From the NCBI GenBank assembly GCA_964351655.1, contig CAYGPD010000001.1, forward strand, positions 1 to 64,000: a stretch of DNA of 64,000 bases, read 5' to 3'. The DNA comes from Hirschia sp964351655 (lineage in GTDB: Bacteria; Pseudomonadota; Alphaproteobacteria; Caulobacterales; Hyphomonadaceae). The notes beneath the pieces were generated by a model. It saw nothing but the letters and a program-made list of their open reading frames with translations. It made no database searches and had not been told where the DNA came from. This document shows positions 53,929 through 62,663 of this stretch, piece after piece. The first letter of the stretch is position 1. Every line of letters begins with the position of its first letter. Made by a program: the position numbers and the translations under genes.

Positions 53929-54498
53929 ATGGATAGTGAGCGTAAAAGTAATTCTGTAGTAACAGCACCGCTAGCGATGTTGGCTGGATTGTTCACGGCG
54001 TTTGGTTGCGGCCTTGTTATGTCGAATCCGAGTAACTCATATGATGCACATCTCAAAAGTGAGAATGCATCAGCATCAGATGGGCCAATTGAAATAGTCC
54101 CAACATCTTATCAGGATGTCCGAGAGGGAAATGCTCAACCGCAACAAATGGCACAAGTTGGGATGGCGCAAGGACGTTTAGGTCCACCGCCGGAAATTGT
54201 TGTGATGCTGAAAGATGCGAAAGAGGCAGATCGTATTTGCGATATTTTTTGGAAAGATAAATCTGCTGGTCGAGCAGAGTTTAAGGCATTGTTTGCAGCC
54301 TATCCGGAACTTGCAGATTTAAACCTAAAGCGCGTTACATATTCAAACGAATTTGTGCTGGATCTTGATGCAAATGGTGAAAACAAATCTGAGGAAATGA
54401 AATCGGAGTATTCAAAGGCAATAAATAGTCTTAAAGCACTTCCAAATATCGCCTATGCCGAGCCAAATGCAACGGCACAACCGGGAAAAAGCGGATGA
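53929..54498 (+). CDS. membrane-anchored stand-alone propeptide-like protein
   Basis: 189 residues. N-terminal membrane helix or signal (VVTAPLAMLAGLFTAFGCGL), a polar linker, then a domain that looks like a subtilase prodomain (inhibitor I9-type). That domain has a beta strand PPEIVVMLKDAKEADRICDI, a helix-rich centre and the typical end INSLKALPNIAYAEPNATAQ, comparable to YEYVEPDYIF at the end of the prosegment in the protease next door. It has no protease domain. It may be a separate chaperone or inhibitor of the neighbouring subtilase. Its stop overlaps the next ATG (ATGA), so the two are coupled. Confidence 0.6.
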   Translation: MDSERKSNSVVTAPLAMLAGLFTAFGCGLVMSNPSNSYDAHLKSENASASDGPIEIVPTSYQDVREGNAQPQQMAQVGMAQGRLGPPPEIVVMLKDAKEADRICDIFWKDKSAGRAEFKALFAAYPELADLNLKRVTYSNEFVLDLDANGENKSEEMKSEYSKAINSLKALPNIAYAEPNATAQPGKSG

Positions 54499-55124
54499 GA
54501 ATGACAAGTATATATCGTTTAACAGCTTTGGCTTTCGTGGCGGCTACGGTTGTGGGCTGTGAAGAACCGCAATTACGTGCTCCAGAAGTTGCACCTGCAT
54601 CAGCAACGCCAACAGAGGCGGCTATTACAGATCTTTCTGGTGCAGAGAAGCCCTCTCAACGGGTACGTCAGATTGATTGGACAGCGGCACGTCAGGCGCG
54701 CATTCAGGCAATAGAAGCAGGGCATAGCGCAGATACAATCCTTGCGCAGGCGTCAGGCAATGCGAGTTTAAGTCCAGTGCCTGTTATGCTGCCATCTGGC
54801 ATTGTTATGCCAGCTAGTGAAAAGCAGACGGTAGCTTTTACACCCGATGGATATTTTGCGAGTTATCCGGGTGCTAAATATGATATTATCGTCAATGGTA
54901 CCAACGAAGTTTTTGATACATCTGCGATGGATGCTGATGAAGCAGAACGCTCAGAAATGAAATTTGATGCAGTAGATGCGGGCGCTCAAGTTGCATTTTC
55001 ACGTTTTGGAGCGGATTATCTTGTTGAGTTTGAATGCAATATTCTGGACGGCGAAACGGGATGTATCACTGAAGAACAAGCGATCGCAGTCGTGAACGGG
55101 CTGTTTGTGGCGGTTGCTGAGTAG
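54495..55124 (+). CDS. lipoprotein of the protease cluster, unknown function
   Basis: 209-residue lipoprotein (LTALAFVAATVVGCEEP, lipobox VVGC). The mature part has an Ala/Pro/Thr-rich linker and a C-terminal domain of about 100 residues with acidic patches (SAMDADEAERSEMKFDA). Two Cys (FECNILDGETGCITEE) form a likely disulfide. No family was recognised. Translationally coupled to the propeptide-like gene upstream; it ends 128 nt before the M23 peptidase gene. Confidence 0.55.
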   Translation: MRMTSIYRLTALAFVAATVVGCEEPQLRAPEVAPASATPTEAAITDLSGAEKPSQRVRQIDWTAARQARIQAIEAGHSADTILAQASGNASLSPVPVMLPSGIVMPASEKQTVAFTPDGYFASYPGAKYDIIVNGTNEVFDTSAMDADEAERSEMKFDAVDAGAQVAFSRFGADYLVEFECNILDGETGCITEEQAIAVVNGLFVAVAE

Positions 55125-55252
55125 ATTGAGACAAAATTGATATCTTGATTATTGTGCTCGGGCAGTGTTGTGTCTGCGCGTAATATTTGAAAGAGCAGAA
55201 TGCTCACCCTTTCATACATGTGGTGTGGAAAGGGAAGGTAGGAGTTGGTATA

Positions 55253-56398
55253 ATGGTGCAATTGGGCGTAAGGGGAAAAGCGGTTGCACTGAAACCAGCG
55301 AAGTCTATTGCAAATATGCTGGTGGGAGTAGCCACAGTCGCGCTATTGGTGGGATGTGACATGTTGCTGGAGCCAGTAGACGGTGGAACGAATGTACCTA
55401 CGCCTACCCCAAGTTCTGCTCCTGTTTTACCCTCTCCAACATCTCCTGAACCTATAGAGACACCCACGCCGACACCTGAACCGACTGATGCCGGAGAGGT
55501 GTCTGTTCCTACAGATGATGGGGGGCAGAGTGAAAATGGCGAGGGGGAGATCAGTCCTGAAACTCCGCCAGATGATCCAACACCTGAGCCAAGTGCTAGT
55601 CCTGAACCTATTCCTGAGCCAACGGAAGTTGTTGTCCCAGATCCTGAACCAACTTCGACTCCAGATCCTGAAATTATACCAACCCCAACCCCGACACCGA
55701 CGCCTGTTCCCACAAGTAATATATCGCCTGCTTTTTCTTATTACCCTCCGGGTGATTTGGAGCCCAATAGTGGATTAGGGGCCAAAGATTCAACGATCTA
55801 TGTACCAGATATGGTGTTTCCTATCCAGCAAGCCAGGGCTTATCCTCAGTCTCAGGTATATCGCTATGGTGGTGGAATTGGAGGTGGTGATCAATGCGAT
55901 CCTCGCAACTTCACAGCGTCTTGGCGTGACAATTTCTGTGAGAACCGCTCTAGCACAACAACGTCTCCATATTGCCCATCTGCTGGAGTGCATGTGGGGC
56001 AGGATATTCGTGTTGGTACGCCAGAAGGGTGTCGTGCTGAGCGCTCTCTATTACCATCCGAAAGAAAGCGTTACGTGGTAGTTGCAGCAGAAGATGGATA
56101 TATTTCCAACGTAGGAAGTTATACCGTGAATGTGCGATCAGGTGGCCGAATTTACCGCTATATGCACATGAATATGAAGGCTTTGCAGGTAACACTTGGT
56201 CAGCAAGTGAAGGCGGGGGATCCTATTGGATATGTGTCCAATGATTTTGGCGGCACCCCCACTACCTTACATCTGCACTTTGAAATAAAACACAATACGT
56301 CTGAATATGGTTGGACGTGGGCCCCGCCATATACCTCTCTCGTCAAAGCATATGAGCGGCGTGAGCAAGCACCGGGTGAGATGGTGATTGAGGAATAA
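55253..56398 (+). CDS. lipoprotein M23-family peptidase (LytM-like)
   Basis: 381-residue envelope peptidase. A lipoprotein signal (ANMLVGVATVALLVGCDM) is followed by a Pro/Thr/Glu-rich linker of about 150 residues (TPTPEPT-type repeats), then a LytM domain with the zinc motif GVHVGQDI (HxxxD), VAAEDGYISNVG, YRYMHMNMK and HLHFEIKHN (HxH). M23 enzymes cut peptidoglycan cross-bridges; with these motifs intact it should be active, unlike NlpD/EnvC-type regulators. AGGAG precedes the ATG at 55253 (an upstream in-frame start at 55187 would put the signal peptide too far in). Confidence 0.88.
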   Translation: MVQLGVRGKAVALKPAKSIANMLVGVATVALLVGCDMLLEPVDGGTNVPTPTPSSAPVLPSPTSPEPIETPTPTPEPTDAGEVSVPTDDGGQSENGEGEISPETPPDDPTPEPSASPEPIPEPTEVVVPDPEPTSTPDPEIIPTPTPTPTPVPTSNISPAFSYYPPGDLEPNSGLGAKDSTIYVPDMVFPIQQARAYPQSQVYRYGGGIGGGDQCDPRNFTASWRDNFCENRSSTTTSPYCPSAGVHVGQDIRVGTPEGCRAERSLLPSERKRYVVVAAEDGYISNVGSYTVNVRSGGRIYRYMHMNMKALQVTLGQQVKAGDPIGYVSNDFGGTPTTLHLHFEIKHNTSEYGWTWAPPYTSLVKAYERREQAPGEMVIEE

Positions 56399-56403
56399 GC
56401 TTT

Positions 56404-56640
56404 ATGAAACTTGAGCTTACAGATGACAGAAAGCGTGAATTGCAAGATAAGCTGGCTATCATGTTTAGAGATGAATTTGATGAAAGCCTATCTGATTTTC
56501 GCGCAAGTCAAATGTTGGAGCTAGTTTTAAAAGCCGTAGGACCAAGCGTTTATAACCAAGCTGTTCAGGATGTTCGGGGATATTTTCAAACGCGTGTAGA
56601 TGATCTTGAAGGTGAGATTTACTGGGACGAAAATTCTTAG
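56404..56640 (+). CDS. DUF2164 family protein
   Basis: 78-residue cytosolic protein matching DUF2164: MKLELTDDRKRELQDKLAIM, FRDEFDESLSDFRASQML, VGPSVYNQAVQDVRGYF and ending in EGEIYW. Function unknown. GAGGA before the ATG lies at the very end of the M23 gene, so the two are probably co-transcribed. Confidence 0.85.
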   Translation: MKLELTDDRKRELQDKLAIMFRDEFDESLSDFRASQMLELVLKAVGPSVYNQAVQDVRGYFQTRVDDLEGEIYWDENS

Positions 56641-56773
56641 ATACCAATTGCTCTGCCTGAATATGCGCTGATAGGACAAACTTAGCTTGCAGCTTACGTG
56701 GGGGCTGTTAAACCCATTGCAAAAGAGAATAAAAATACGCTTAGGCAATTTTAAGACATAGAAGGGGTATCAA

Positions 56774-57484
56774 ATGGCCAAACTGGTATTGATCCGTCAC
56801 GGACAAAGCGAATGGAATCTTCAAAACCGTTTCACTGGTTGGTGGGATGTTGATTTGACGGAGAAGGGTGTTGCAGAAGCCAAGAAATCGGGCCAAATGC
56901 TTGCTTCTTCAGGTGTTTCTTTCAGCGAAGCTTTCGTGTCTGTTCAAAAACGTGCCATTCGTACTCTGTGGATTGCACTTGAAGAGATGGGACGCACATG
57001 GCTTCCGGTCACGAAAGATTGGCGTTTGAATGAGCGTCACTATGGTGGGCTTACAGGTTTGAATAAAGCTGAAACCGCTGAAAAGCACGGTGAAGAGCAA
57101 GTGAAAATTTGGCGTCGTTCTTACGATGTGCCGCCGCCGCCGATGGAAAAAGGTGCTGAGTTTGATCCTGCAAATGACGTACGTTATGCGGGACTTGATG
57201 TGCCAATGACGGAAAGCTTGAAGCTAACTCTTGAGCGTGTAATGCCTTATTTTAATTCGGAAATTGCACCAAAATTGAAAGCTGGTGAAAACATTCTTGT
57301 GGCTGCTCACGGTAATTCATTGCGTGCGATCGTGAAAGATTTGTTCAGTGTGGCAGATGATGTAATTACAGGCGTGGAAATTCCAACTGGTAATCCGCTT
57401 CTGATCGAACTTGATGATAATTTGAAAGTCGTGTCGGCAAAATATCTTGATGCTGATCGTGCGACTGAGCTTCCTAAGTTCTAA
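56774..57484 (+). CDS. gpmA: 2,3-bisphosphoglycerate-dependent phosphoglycerate mutase
   Basis: Interconverts 3- and 2-phosphoglycerate. The 236-residue protein has the phospho-His motif LIRHGQSEWNLQNRFTGW, RAIRTLWIALEEM, RLNERHYGGLTGLNKAE, RRSYDVPPPP and the second catalytic His in LVAAHGNSLRAIVK. Typical length. GAAGGGG precedes the ATG and a terminator follows. Confidence 0.96.
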   Translation: MAKLVLIRHGQSEWNLQNRFTGWWDVDLTEKGVAEAKKSGQMLASSGVSFSEAFVSVQKRAIRTLWIALEEMGRTWLPVTKDWRLNERHYGGLTGLNKAETAEKHGEEQVKIWRRSYDVPPPPMEKGAEFDPANDVRYAGLDVPMTESLKLTLERVMPYFNSEIAPKLKAGENILVAAHGNSLRAIVKDLFSVADDVITGVEIPTGNPLLIELDDNLKVVSAKYLDADRATELPKF

Positions 57485-57506
57485 TTGATTTCATTTAAAA
57501 AAATAT

Positions 57507-57542
57507 AAAAAAGCGGAGCATCAAAAGGTGTTCCGCTTTTTT
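57507..57542 (+). terminator. rho-independent terminator after gpmA
   Basis: Stem AAAAAAGCGGA and TCCGCTTTTTT with a 14-nt loop, immediately followed by more T; 22 nt past the gpmA stop. Confidence 0.85.
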
Positions 57543-57589
57543 GTTATTGGGCTATCGTATGAACTGATTTTGCGAAGGTGAGGCCAGAT

Positions 57590-58237
57590 ATGTCGAGCAT
57601 TGAAACAGAGCTAAGCGATTTAGCCTTTATGCAGCGCGCCATAAAAATTGCGCGTACCAACCTAGGAAAAACAGCGCCGAACCCGTCTGTGGGGTGTGTC
57701 ATCATGCGGGGTGGTAATGTGCTGGCAGAGGCCTGCACAGGTGCTGGTGGACGTCCGCATGCTGAGCAGTTAGCGCTTGCTTCCCTTGAGGGGCAGGACT
57801 TGTCCGAGGCTGTTGCCTATGTGACGCTTGAGCCATGCCATTCACGCTCAAATGGAGAAGCGGGATGCTCGGATCGCTTACTTCATTCGGGCATAAAGCG
57901 CATTGTTGTTGCTGAACTTGATCCACACCCAACTGCAAATGGCGGCGTGGGTAAATTACGGGATGCTGGCATTCAAGTAGATGTTGGGATTGGTGCGCAA
58001 GACGCTAAAATTTTAACGGCCGGATTTTTTAAGCGTACACTCACCGGATGGCCATTAGTGTGTGCAACTGATGAGACTAGCGATTTTGATGCAGAATTTG
58101 CGTTGCAGGAAGATGAGTCCCTGCACGCTGCATTGATGCGATTTGGAGATGCAGGCTTCAATCGCTTATGGGTGTCGCCGAATGGAAATTTAGCGCAAGC
58201 GCTAAAAGACCAAAACTTGCTCGATAAAGAAGCGTAA
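57590..58237 (+). CDS. RibD-like deaminase domain protein lacking the reductase domain
   Basis: 215-residue protein corresponding to the N-terminal deaminase half of RibD: MQRAIKIARTNLGKTAPNPS, VGCVIMRGGNVLAE, zinc motifs GRPHAEQLAL (His57, Glu59) and LEPCHSRSNGEAGC (Cys83, Cys93), and GIKRIVVAELDPHPTANG. The reductase domain that would follow is reduced to about 60 residues without an NADPH site. It may act as a separate riboflavin-pathway deaminase or on another pterin-like substrate. AAGGTGAGG precedes the ATG; a GTG four codons upstream also exists. Convergent with the ParA gene (3-nt gap). Confidence 0.8.
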   Translation: MSSIETELSDLAFMQRAIKIARTNLGKTAPNPSVGCVIMRGGNVLAEACTGAGGRPHAEQLALASLEGQDLSEAVAYVTLEPCHSRSNGEAGCSDRLLHSGIKRIVVAELDPHPTANGGVGKLRDAGIQVDVGIGAQDAKILTAGFFKRTLTGWPLVCATDETSDFDAEFALQEDESLHAALMRFGDAGFNRLWVSPNGNLAQALKDQNLLDKEA

Positions 58238-58240
58238 TTC

Positions 58241-59227
58241 TTAGAGCGATTTTGTGAGGAAGTTTCCGTGATTGACACGGTCCCAAGTTAAGTCGGGGCG
58301 ATGTTGTTTGATGAAAGCTGTAAATTCATCTGCAAGAGTGGTTACATCTTGTTTTAGTTTACCGCGATACCGACTTCCAAAAGAATGCAGGCTGTTGATG
58401 GTTTTGCGCGGCAATTCGCTATTCATGGATACACGTGCACCGATTGGTGATGAGAAAGTGCGATTTGGCCAGTCAAGTTTTAGGCCCTGAAACGCGGTTT
58501 GATGACTGCGGGATGTTTGGATAAAGCGTGTGCATACAACAAATTGACGTTCATCAAATGACGCGCCGCAAGATTTCGCCAACCAAGGTGTTTGGTCGGT
58601 GTGCGTCATCCACGTGGAAAATTGACGTAGTCCCCAAATTGATAGCGTTTCGGCAAGCGTAGGAGTGACGTAAAAATCTGCCATTTTCAGCGCCGCTCGG
58701 CATAGGGTTGAGACGTGCGGCGGGCAATCAATAATTATAATATCAGCTTGGTTGCGTTCAAATTGAGTGGCTTGTTCTAAGCGGCGGATAAGCTCATCCC
58801 CAATGTCGAACCAATCCTTACCTGGACTGCGCTCTAAAAATGGCTCCAGAAACCGCATTGATGGATCCGCGGCGAGAAGTGAAACCCAGCCCTGTTCTTT
58901 ATTGCGGTTTTTCTTGCGAACCAAATCATCAATAACTGTGGCATTCCATTGTTCCACAACGATGCGCAAGTCTTCAATTGTCTTATCTGAATCGGGTACA
59001 AAAGTATCAAGGATAGCAGCGACACCCCGATCTTGATTGCGTTCGCGTTGCACGCCTTGGCTAGTTAAAAGAAGTTCTGACAGATTTGCCTGTGCGTCAA
59101 AATCATAAACGAGGACATTCAAGCCGTATTGGTAGGCCAAGCCTTCAGCAAGCATAAGCGTGGTTGTTGATTTGCCGACGCCGCCTTTAAGGTTTGTCAC
59201 TGCAATAACAGGAGCTCTGGAAGTCAT
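58241..59227 (-). CDS. orphan ParA/MinD-family ATPase
   Basis: 328-residue Walker-type ATPase: deviant Walker A VTNLKGGVGKSTTTLML, A' region VLVYDFDAQANLSELLLTSQ, Walker B IIIIDCPPHVSTLCRAALKM. Such proteins position chromosomes, plasmids, chemoreceptor arrays or other cargo. No ParB, no plasmid replication gene and no chemotaxis gene is adjacent, so the cargo is unknown. A 10-bp inverted repeat containing two AAGTGAT units lies about 120 nt upstream. Confidence 0.88.
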   Translation of the reverse strand: MTSRAPVIAVTNLKGGVGKSTTTLMLAEGLAYQYGLNVLVYDFDAQANLSELLLTSQGVQRERNQDRGVAAILDTFVPDSDKTIEDLRIVVEQWNATVIDDLVRKKNRNKEQGWVSLLAADPSMRFLEPFLERSPGKDWFDIGDELIRRLEQATQFERNQADIIIIDCPPHVSTLCRAALKMADFYVTPTLAETLSIWGLRQFSTWMTHTDQTPWLAKSCGASFDERQFVVCTRFIQTSRSHQTAFQGLKLDWPNRTFSSPIGARVSMNSELPRKTINSLHSFGSRYRGKLKQDVTTLADEFTAFIKQHRPDLTWDRVNHGNFLTKSL

Positions 59228-59343
59228 AATTTCCCCAAAAGCCTATCTCTGGCTTTCTCTAAATCTACGCTCTTCCCAACCCCAATGACACGATAATCAG
59301 AGAGAGGCCTGAAATGCAAATTTTTGTGCGCACTTTCTTTGAA

Positions 59344-59383
59344 AAGCTGTAAGTGATCGAATAAGTGATACAGCTTACAGCTT
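59344..59383 (-). terminator. inverted repeat between pheT and parA-like gene
   Basis: Arms AAGCTGTAAG and CTTACAGCTT (10 bp perfect) with a 20-nt loop that contains two AAGTGAT copies. On the minus strand the stem is followed by TTTTC, so it can serve as the pheT terminator (42 nt past its stop). The nested direct repeats and the place upstream of the ParA gene would also suit a binding site. Confidence 0.5.
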
Positions 59384-59425
59384 CGCAAAAAATGGTGACG
59401 CATTTATGAGGAAAACGTCAGAAAT

Positions 59426-61837
59426 TTAACTTCTTAATTCAGCTTTCGTCGCTTTTGCAACAGCAGCCACAATTGCTTTGGAAACGCTTTCAATATCGGC
59501 GTCTTTCAATTGTGTTTCTCTAGGTTGCAACGTGATCTCTATTGCAACTGATTTCTTGCCTTCCGGCATGCCGGTGCCTTCATATACATCAAATACACGA
59601 CAAGCCGTAATGAGCTTTTTATCAGCTGCACCTGCAACCCGAGCAATATCGCCTGCTGGGGTGGTAACATCTGCTAGGAATGCGAAATCACGACGTATGG
59701 GGGTAAAGTCAGCTTTTTCTAAACGCTGCTTAGTTTTACCGCCTTTTGATTTTACAACTGGCAGCGCATCAAGATAAATTTCGAACCCAACCATCGGTCC
59801 GTCAATATCAAGCTTTTTAAGAATAGCTGGGTGTAGCTGACCAAATGTTCCAATAATGTTTTTAGGACCCAGGCGAAGACTTGCGGACCGCCCAGGGTGC
59901 CAGTGATCACCCACTGGTTCTCCGGTTTGAAAGCGGTCACCGGGTTGATCAAGCGATGTTAGAACAGCGAATAAATCTGCTTTTGCAGCAAATACATCAT
60001 AAGGTTCGTTTGCACCTGACCAATGACGGGCAGGGCGAGGTTTTACGAGTGCTGTTACAGCGGTACGTTGGTCTTTGGGGCCATCACCAAGATATACGGG
60101 CCCAACTTCAAACAAACGAACTTCCTCGGCGCCATGATCGACATTGCGCTGAATTGCTTGGGCAAGGTTAGCCAAAGCGGACGGGCGCATATAGTTTAGA
60201 TCATTGGCAATCGGGTTATCGACAACGAGTGCATCATTATCGCCGCCGCCAAAAGATTTAGCGACTTCACGGTCCATAAATGACCAGCTTACGCCCTCAA
60301 GGAAACCGCGTGCAGCAAGTACGCGACGCGATGAACGCACACGGTTTTGTAGCGGAGTAACCACTTGTTTAGCGGCCCCAGCTTCACGTGGCAGGCTGTC
60401 AGTTGGAAGGGCATCGAAGCCTTCAATGCGAATAAGTTCTTCGACAATGTCGGCAGATTGGAAAACGTCTCTACGGAAACCTGGAACTGTAATTTTCCAG
60501 ACAGCATCATCGAGTTTTGCTTTGGCATCGACACCAAAACCAAGCGTTGCGAGAATATCTTTCATACGCTGCGCGGTCATATCTACACCAGTAAGGCGTT
60601 TCATATCGCGAGGTTTGAAGTCGACGGGGGCTTGTGCAGCAGGCTCTTCACCGCCAATGGCGATGTCGGATGCTTCCCCGCCACAAGCCTCAAGGATGAG
60701 TTGTGTGGCAAGGTCGAGACCCTCACGGCATGAGTTTGGATCAATCCCGCGTTCATTGCGATAGCGTGCATCTGACACAATGCCGGTTGTGCGGCCAGTA
60801 CGTGCTGTACGAAGCGGATCGAATATCGCAGCTTCAAGGAAAATATTGACTGTATCAGGAGAAGACGCCGTGCGTGCGCCGCCCATTACACCACCAATAC
60901 CAACAGGGCCATTATCATCTGCAATGACGCACATGTCTGAAGTTAGCTCATAGGTGTTTTCATCTAATGCTTCGAGTTTTTCACCAGATTTAGCAAGGCG
61001 CGCTACGATGTTTCCAGAGAGTTTGTCAGCATCATAGGCATGGAGCGGACGGCAACGGTCAAATGAGACATAGTTGGTGACGTCTACGAGCATGTTTTTC
61101 GGGTTGATACCAATAGCTTTAAGGCGTGTTTGCATCCAATCCGGTGATGGACCGTTTTTTACACCTTTGATTAAGCGGCCCATGAAGACGGGACATGCTT
61201 GAGTATCTTCTGAGGTGACTTTAATCGGACACGGGAAGCTGCCTTTAACTTCTGGCACCTCTGGAATTTTCACCTTGCCTAGACCTGCGGCTGCAAGGTC
61301 ACGTGCGATGCCTGTGACGCCAAGCCAGTCTGGGCGATTGGGTGTTACTTCAAAATCGATGACAGCATCGTTTAATCCAAGCACTTCTGCGATAGGTGTA
61401 CCGACTGGGAAATCGCCTTCGATTTCCATAATGCCATCACTCTCCGTACCGATTTCAAGCTCTGTGGCAGAACACATCATGCCGGAGCTTTCAACACCGC
61501 GAAGTTTGCGGGGCTTTTTATCCAAAGCAAAATCAAGTCCGGGAATGTAAGCGCCTAAAGGGGCGTAAACTGCTGTTATGCCTGTGCGCGCATTGGGAGC
61601 ACCGCATACGATTTGCTTGGTGCCGTCTTTTGTTTCAACGGTACACACACGTAATTTATCAGCGTCTGGGTGTTGCTCGGCTTTGCTTACTTTCGCAGTT
61701 GTGAAAGCGGCAAGCTTTTCGGCAGGGTTTTCAACTTCTTCAACTTCCAGACCCGCGAGGATCATGGCTTCGACAATGCCATTTAGATCGGCGTCTGTGT
61801 CGAGATAATCTTTAAGCCAAGATACTGAAAATTTCAT
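59426..61837 (-). CDS. pheT: phenylalanyl-tRNA synthetase beta subunit
   Basis: 803 residues with all standard parts: the N-terminal tRNA-binding domain (AFTTAKVSKAEQHPDADKLRVC), B3/B4 editing-type domain, B5 domain (FKPRDMKRLTGVDMTAQRMK), the inactive class II core, and the C-terminal anticodon-binding FDX-ACB domain (ADFTPIRRDFAFLADVTTP). Works as (alpha-beta)2 with PheS. It is separated from pheS by two small membrane-protein genes, which is unusual. Confidence 0.97.
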   Translation of the reverse strand: MKFSVSWLKDYLDTDADLNGIVEAMILAGLEVEEVENPAEKLAAFTTAKVSKAEQHPDADKLRVCTVETKDGTKQIVCGAPNARTGITAVYAPLGAYIPGLDFALDKKPRKLRGVESSGMMCSATELEIGTESDGIMEIEGDFPVGTPIAEVLGLNDAVIDFEVTPNRPDWLGVTGIARDLAAAGLGKVKIPEVPEVKGSFPCPIKVTSEDTQACPVFMGRLIKGVKNGPSPDWMQTRLKAIGINPKNMLVDVTNYVSFDRCRPLHAYDADKLSGNIVARLAKSGEKLEALDENTYELTSDMCVIADDNGPVGIGGVMGGARTASSPDTVNIFLEAAIFDPLRTARTGRTTGIVSDARYRNERGIDPNSCREGLDLATQLILEACGGEASDIAIGGEEPAAQAPVDFKPRDMKRLTGVDMTAQRMKDILATLGFGVDAKAKLDDAVWKITVPGFRRDVFQSADIVEELIRIEGFDALPTDSLPREAGAAKQVVTPLQNRVRSSRRVLAARGFLEGVSWSFMDREVAKSFGGGDNDALVVDNPIANDLNYMRPSALANLAQAIQRNVDHGAEEVRLFEVGPVYLGDGPKDQRTAVTALVKPRPARHWSGANEPYDVFAAKADLFAVLTSLDQPGDRFQTGEPVGDHWHPGRSASLRLGPKNIIGTFGQLHPAILKKLDIDGPMVGFEIYLDALPVVKSKGGKTKQRLEKADFTPIRRDFAFLADVTTPAGDIARVAGAADKKLITACRVFDVYEGTGMPEGKKSVAIEITLQPRETQLKDADIESVSKAIVAAVAKATKAELRS

Positions 61838-61890
61838 CGGTTTCGTCTTTTCTAGGTAGAGGAGTCTTCAAATTGTTGCGAATGGAAGGT

Positions 61891-62451
61891 TTAGAACAAT
61901 CCATCTTTATACTGAGGGCATTCATTGATCGGCTGAGGATGTGTGCGTTGTCCTGAGCGCGATGTCCAGCATCGATCGAGTGTGGAGCAATAACAAACCT
62001 CCATCGCCCAATCACCCGTGCTGGCATAGGCGCGATCAATCGTTTCACGGGGCAATACAAGCGAGCGCCATGAGAGGGTGAGGGCTTCTTTGCCAATGCC
62101 TGGGGCGAGCACGCGGCCTGTTAGTTGCTTGAACTGTATGTCCACACCATTTGGTAGGAGCGCGTTTAGCTCTTCATACCCTGTTAGTGCGGTATCGCCT
62201 TGATAGAGGCGCGCTGAGTGAATGAAGGCAGGGCCGACACCCGCATTTTCAACGGTCCAGCCAAGTTGTAGTCCGTGCCCGTTTTCGTGTGTGTTCACCG
62301 GATCAATCTGAATTGCAGGAAACACAGAGGCATGTTGCTCTATATGCATGGTCTTGGCTTGGTCCCAAGCAATGTAGACAGCCGCAGCAGATGTTACCAA
62401 CGCACCCACGGCGATGACAACTTCCATGGCTGAGAATGATTCTTTACTCAT
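61891..62451 (-). CDS. membrane-anchored protein between pheS and pheT
   Basis: 186 residues: one N-terminal membrane helix (MEVVIAVGALVTSAAAVYIA) and a soluble domain of about 150 residues with beta-strand pattern (HGLQLGWTVENAGVGPAFIH) and three C-terminal Cys (EVCYCSTLDRCWTS) plus a fourth (NECPQYKDG). This looks like an extracytoplasmic domain with disulfides. No recognised family. Its ATG overlaps the preceding 66-aa gene by 4 nt, and it lies 53 nt before pheT. Confidence 0.6.
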   Translation of the reverse strand: MSKESFSAMEVVIAVGALVTSAAAVYIAWDQAKTMHIEQHASVFPAIQIDPVNTHENGHGLQLGWTVENAGVGPAFIHSARLYQGDTALTGYEELNALLPNGVDIQFKQLTGRVLAPGIGKEALTLSWRSLVLPRETIDRAYASTGDWAMEVCYCSTLDRCWTSRSGQRTHPQPINECPQYKDGLF

Positions 62452-62648
62452 TTTTCCGGCTCGATTTCTGCTCGCTTGGTTTGAGTTTTTAGAATGTATC
62501 CGATTGCAATTAATGCTACGGCTAAACCAAAATCGTTCAACGTGAATACAATGAAACGGAAATTTCCTGCTTCATCAACTTGGAAAAAACTAAATGGAAG
62601 CAAGACAAAGCCAAGAGCGAAGAAAATGAAGCTGATTGTTTTTGCCAT
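62448..62648 (-). CDS. 66-aa two-helix membrane protein
   Basis: Small membrane protein with two hydrophobic segments (ISFIFFALGFVLLPFSFF and DFGLAVALIAIGYILKTQ) joined by a short loop, ending in a basic/acidic tail. No recognised family. It starts 15 nt after the pheS stop and is coupled by ATGA to the 186-aa gene, so pheS, this pair and pheT probably share a transcript. Confidence 0.55.
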   Translation of the reverse strand: MAKTISFIFFALGFVLLPFSFFQVDEAGNFRFIVFTLNDFGLAVALIAIGYILKTQTKRAEIEPEK

Positions 62649-62663
62649 CCCGATTCTCCAAGC

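Noticed and set aside
55204..55713. 169-codon Gly/Ser/Val-rich minus-strand ORF opposite the M23 peptidase linker
   Set aside because: It is the antisense shadow of the Pro/Thr/Glu-rich linker; the M23 gene has the conserved catalytic motifs.
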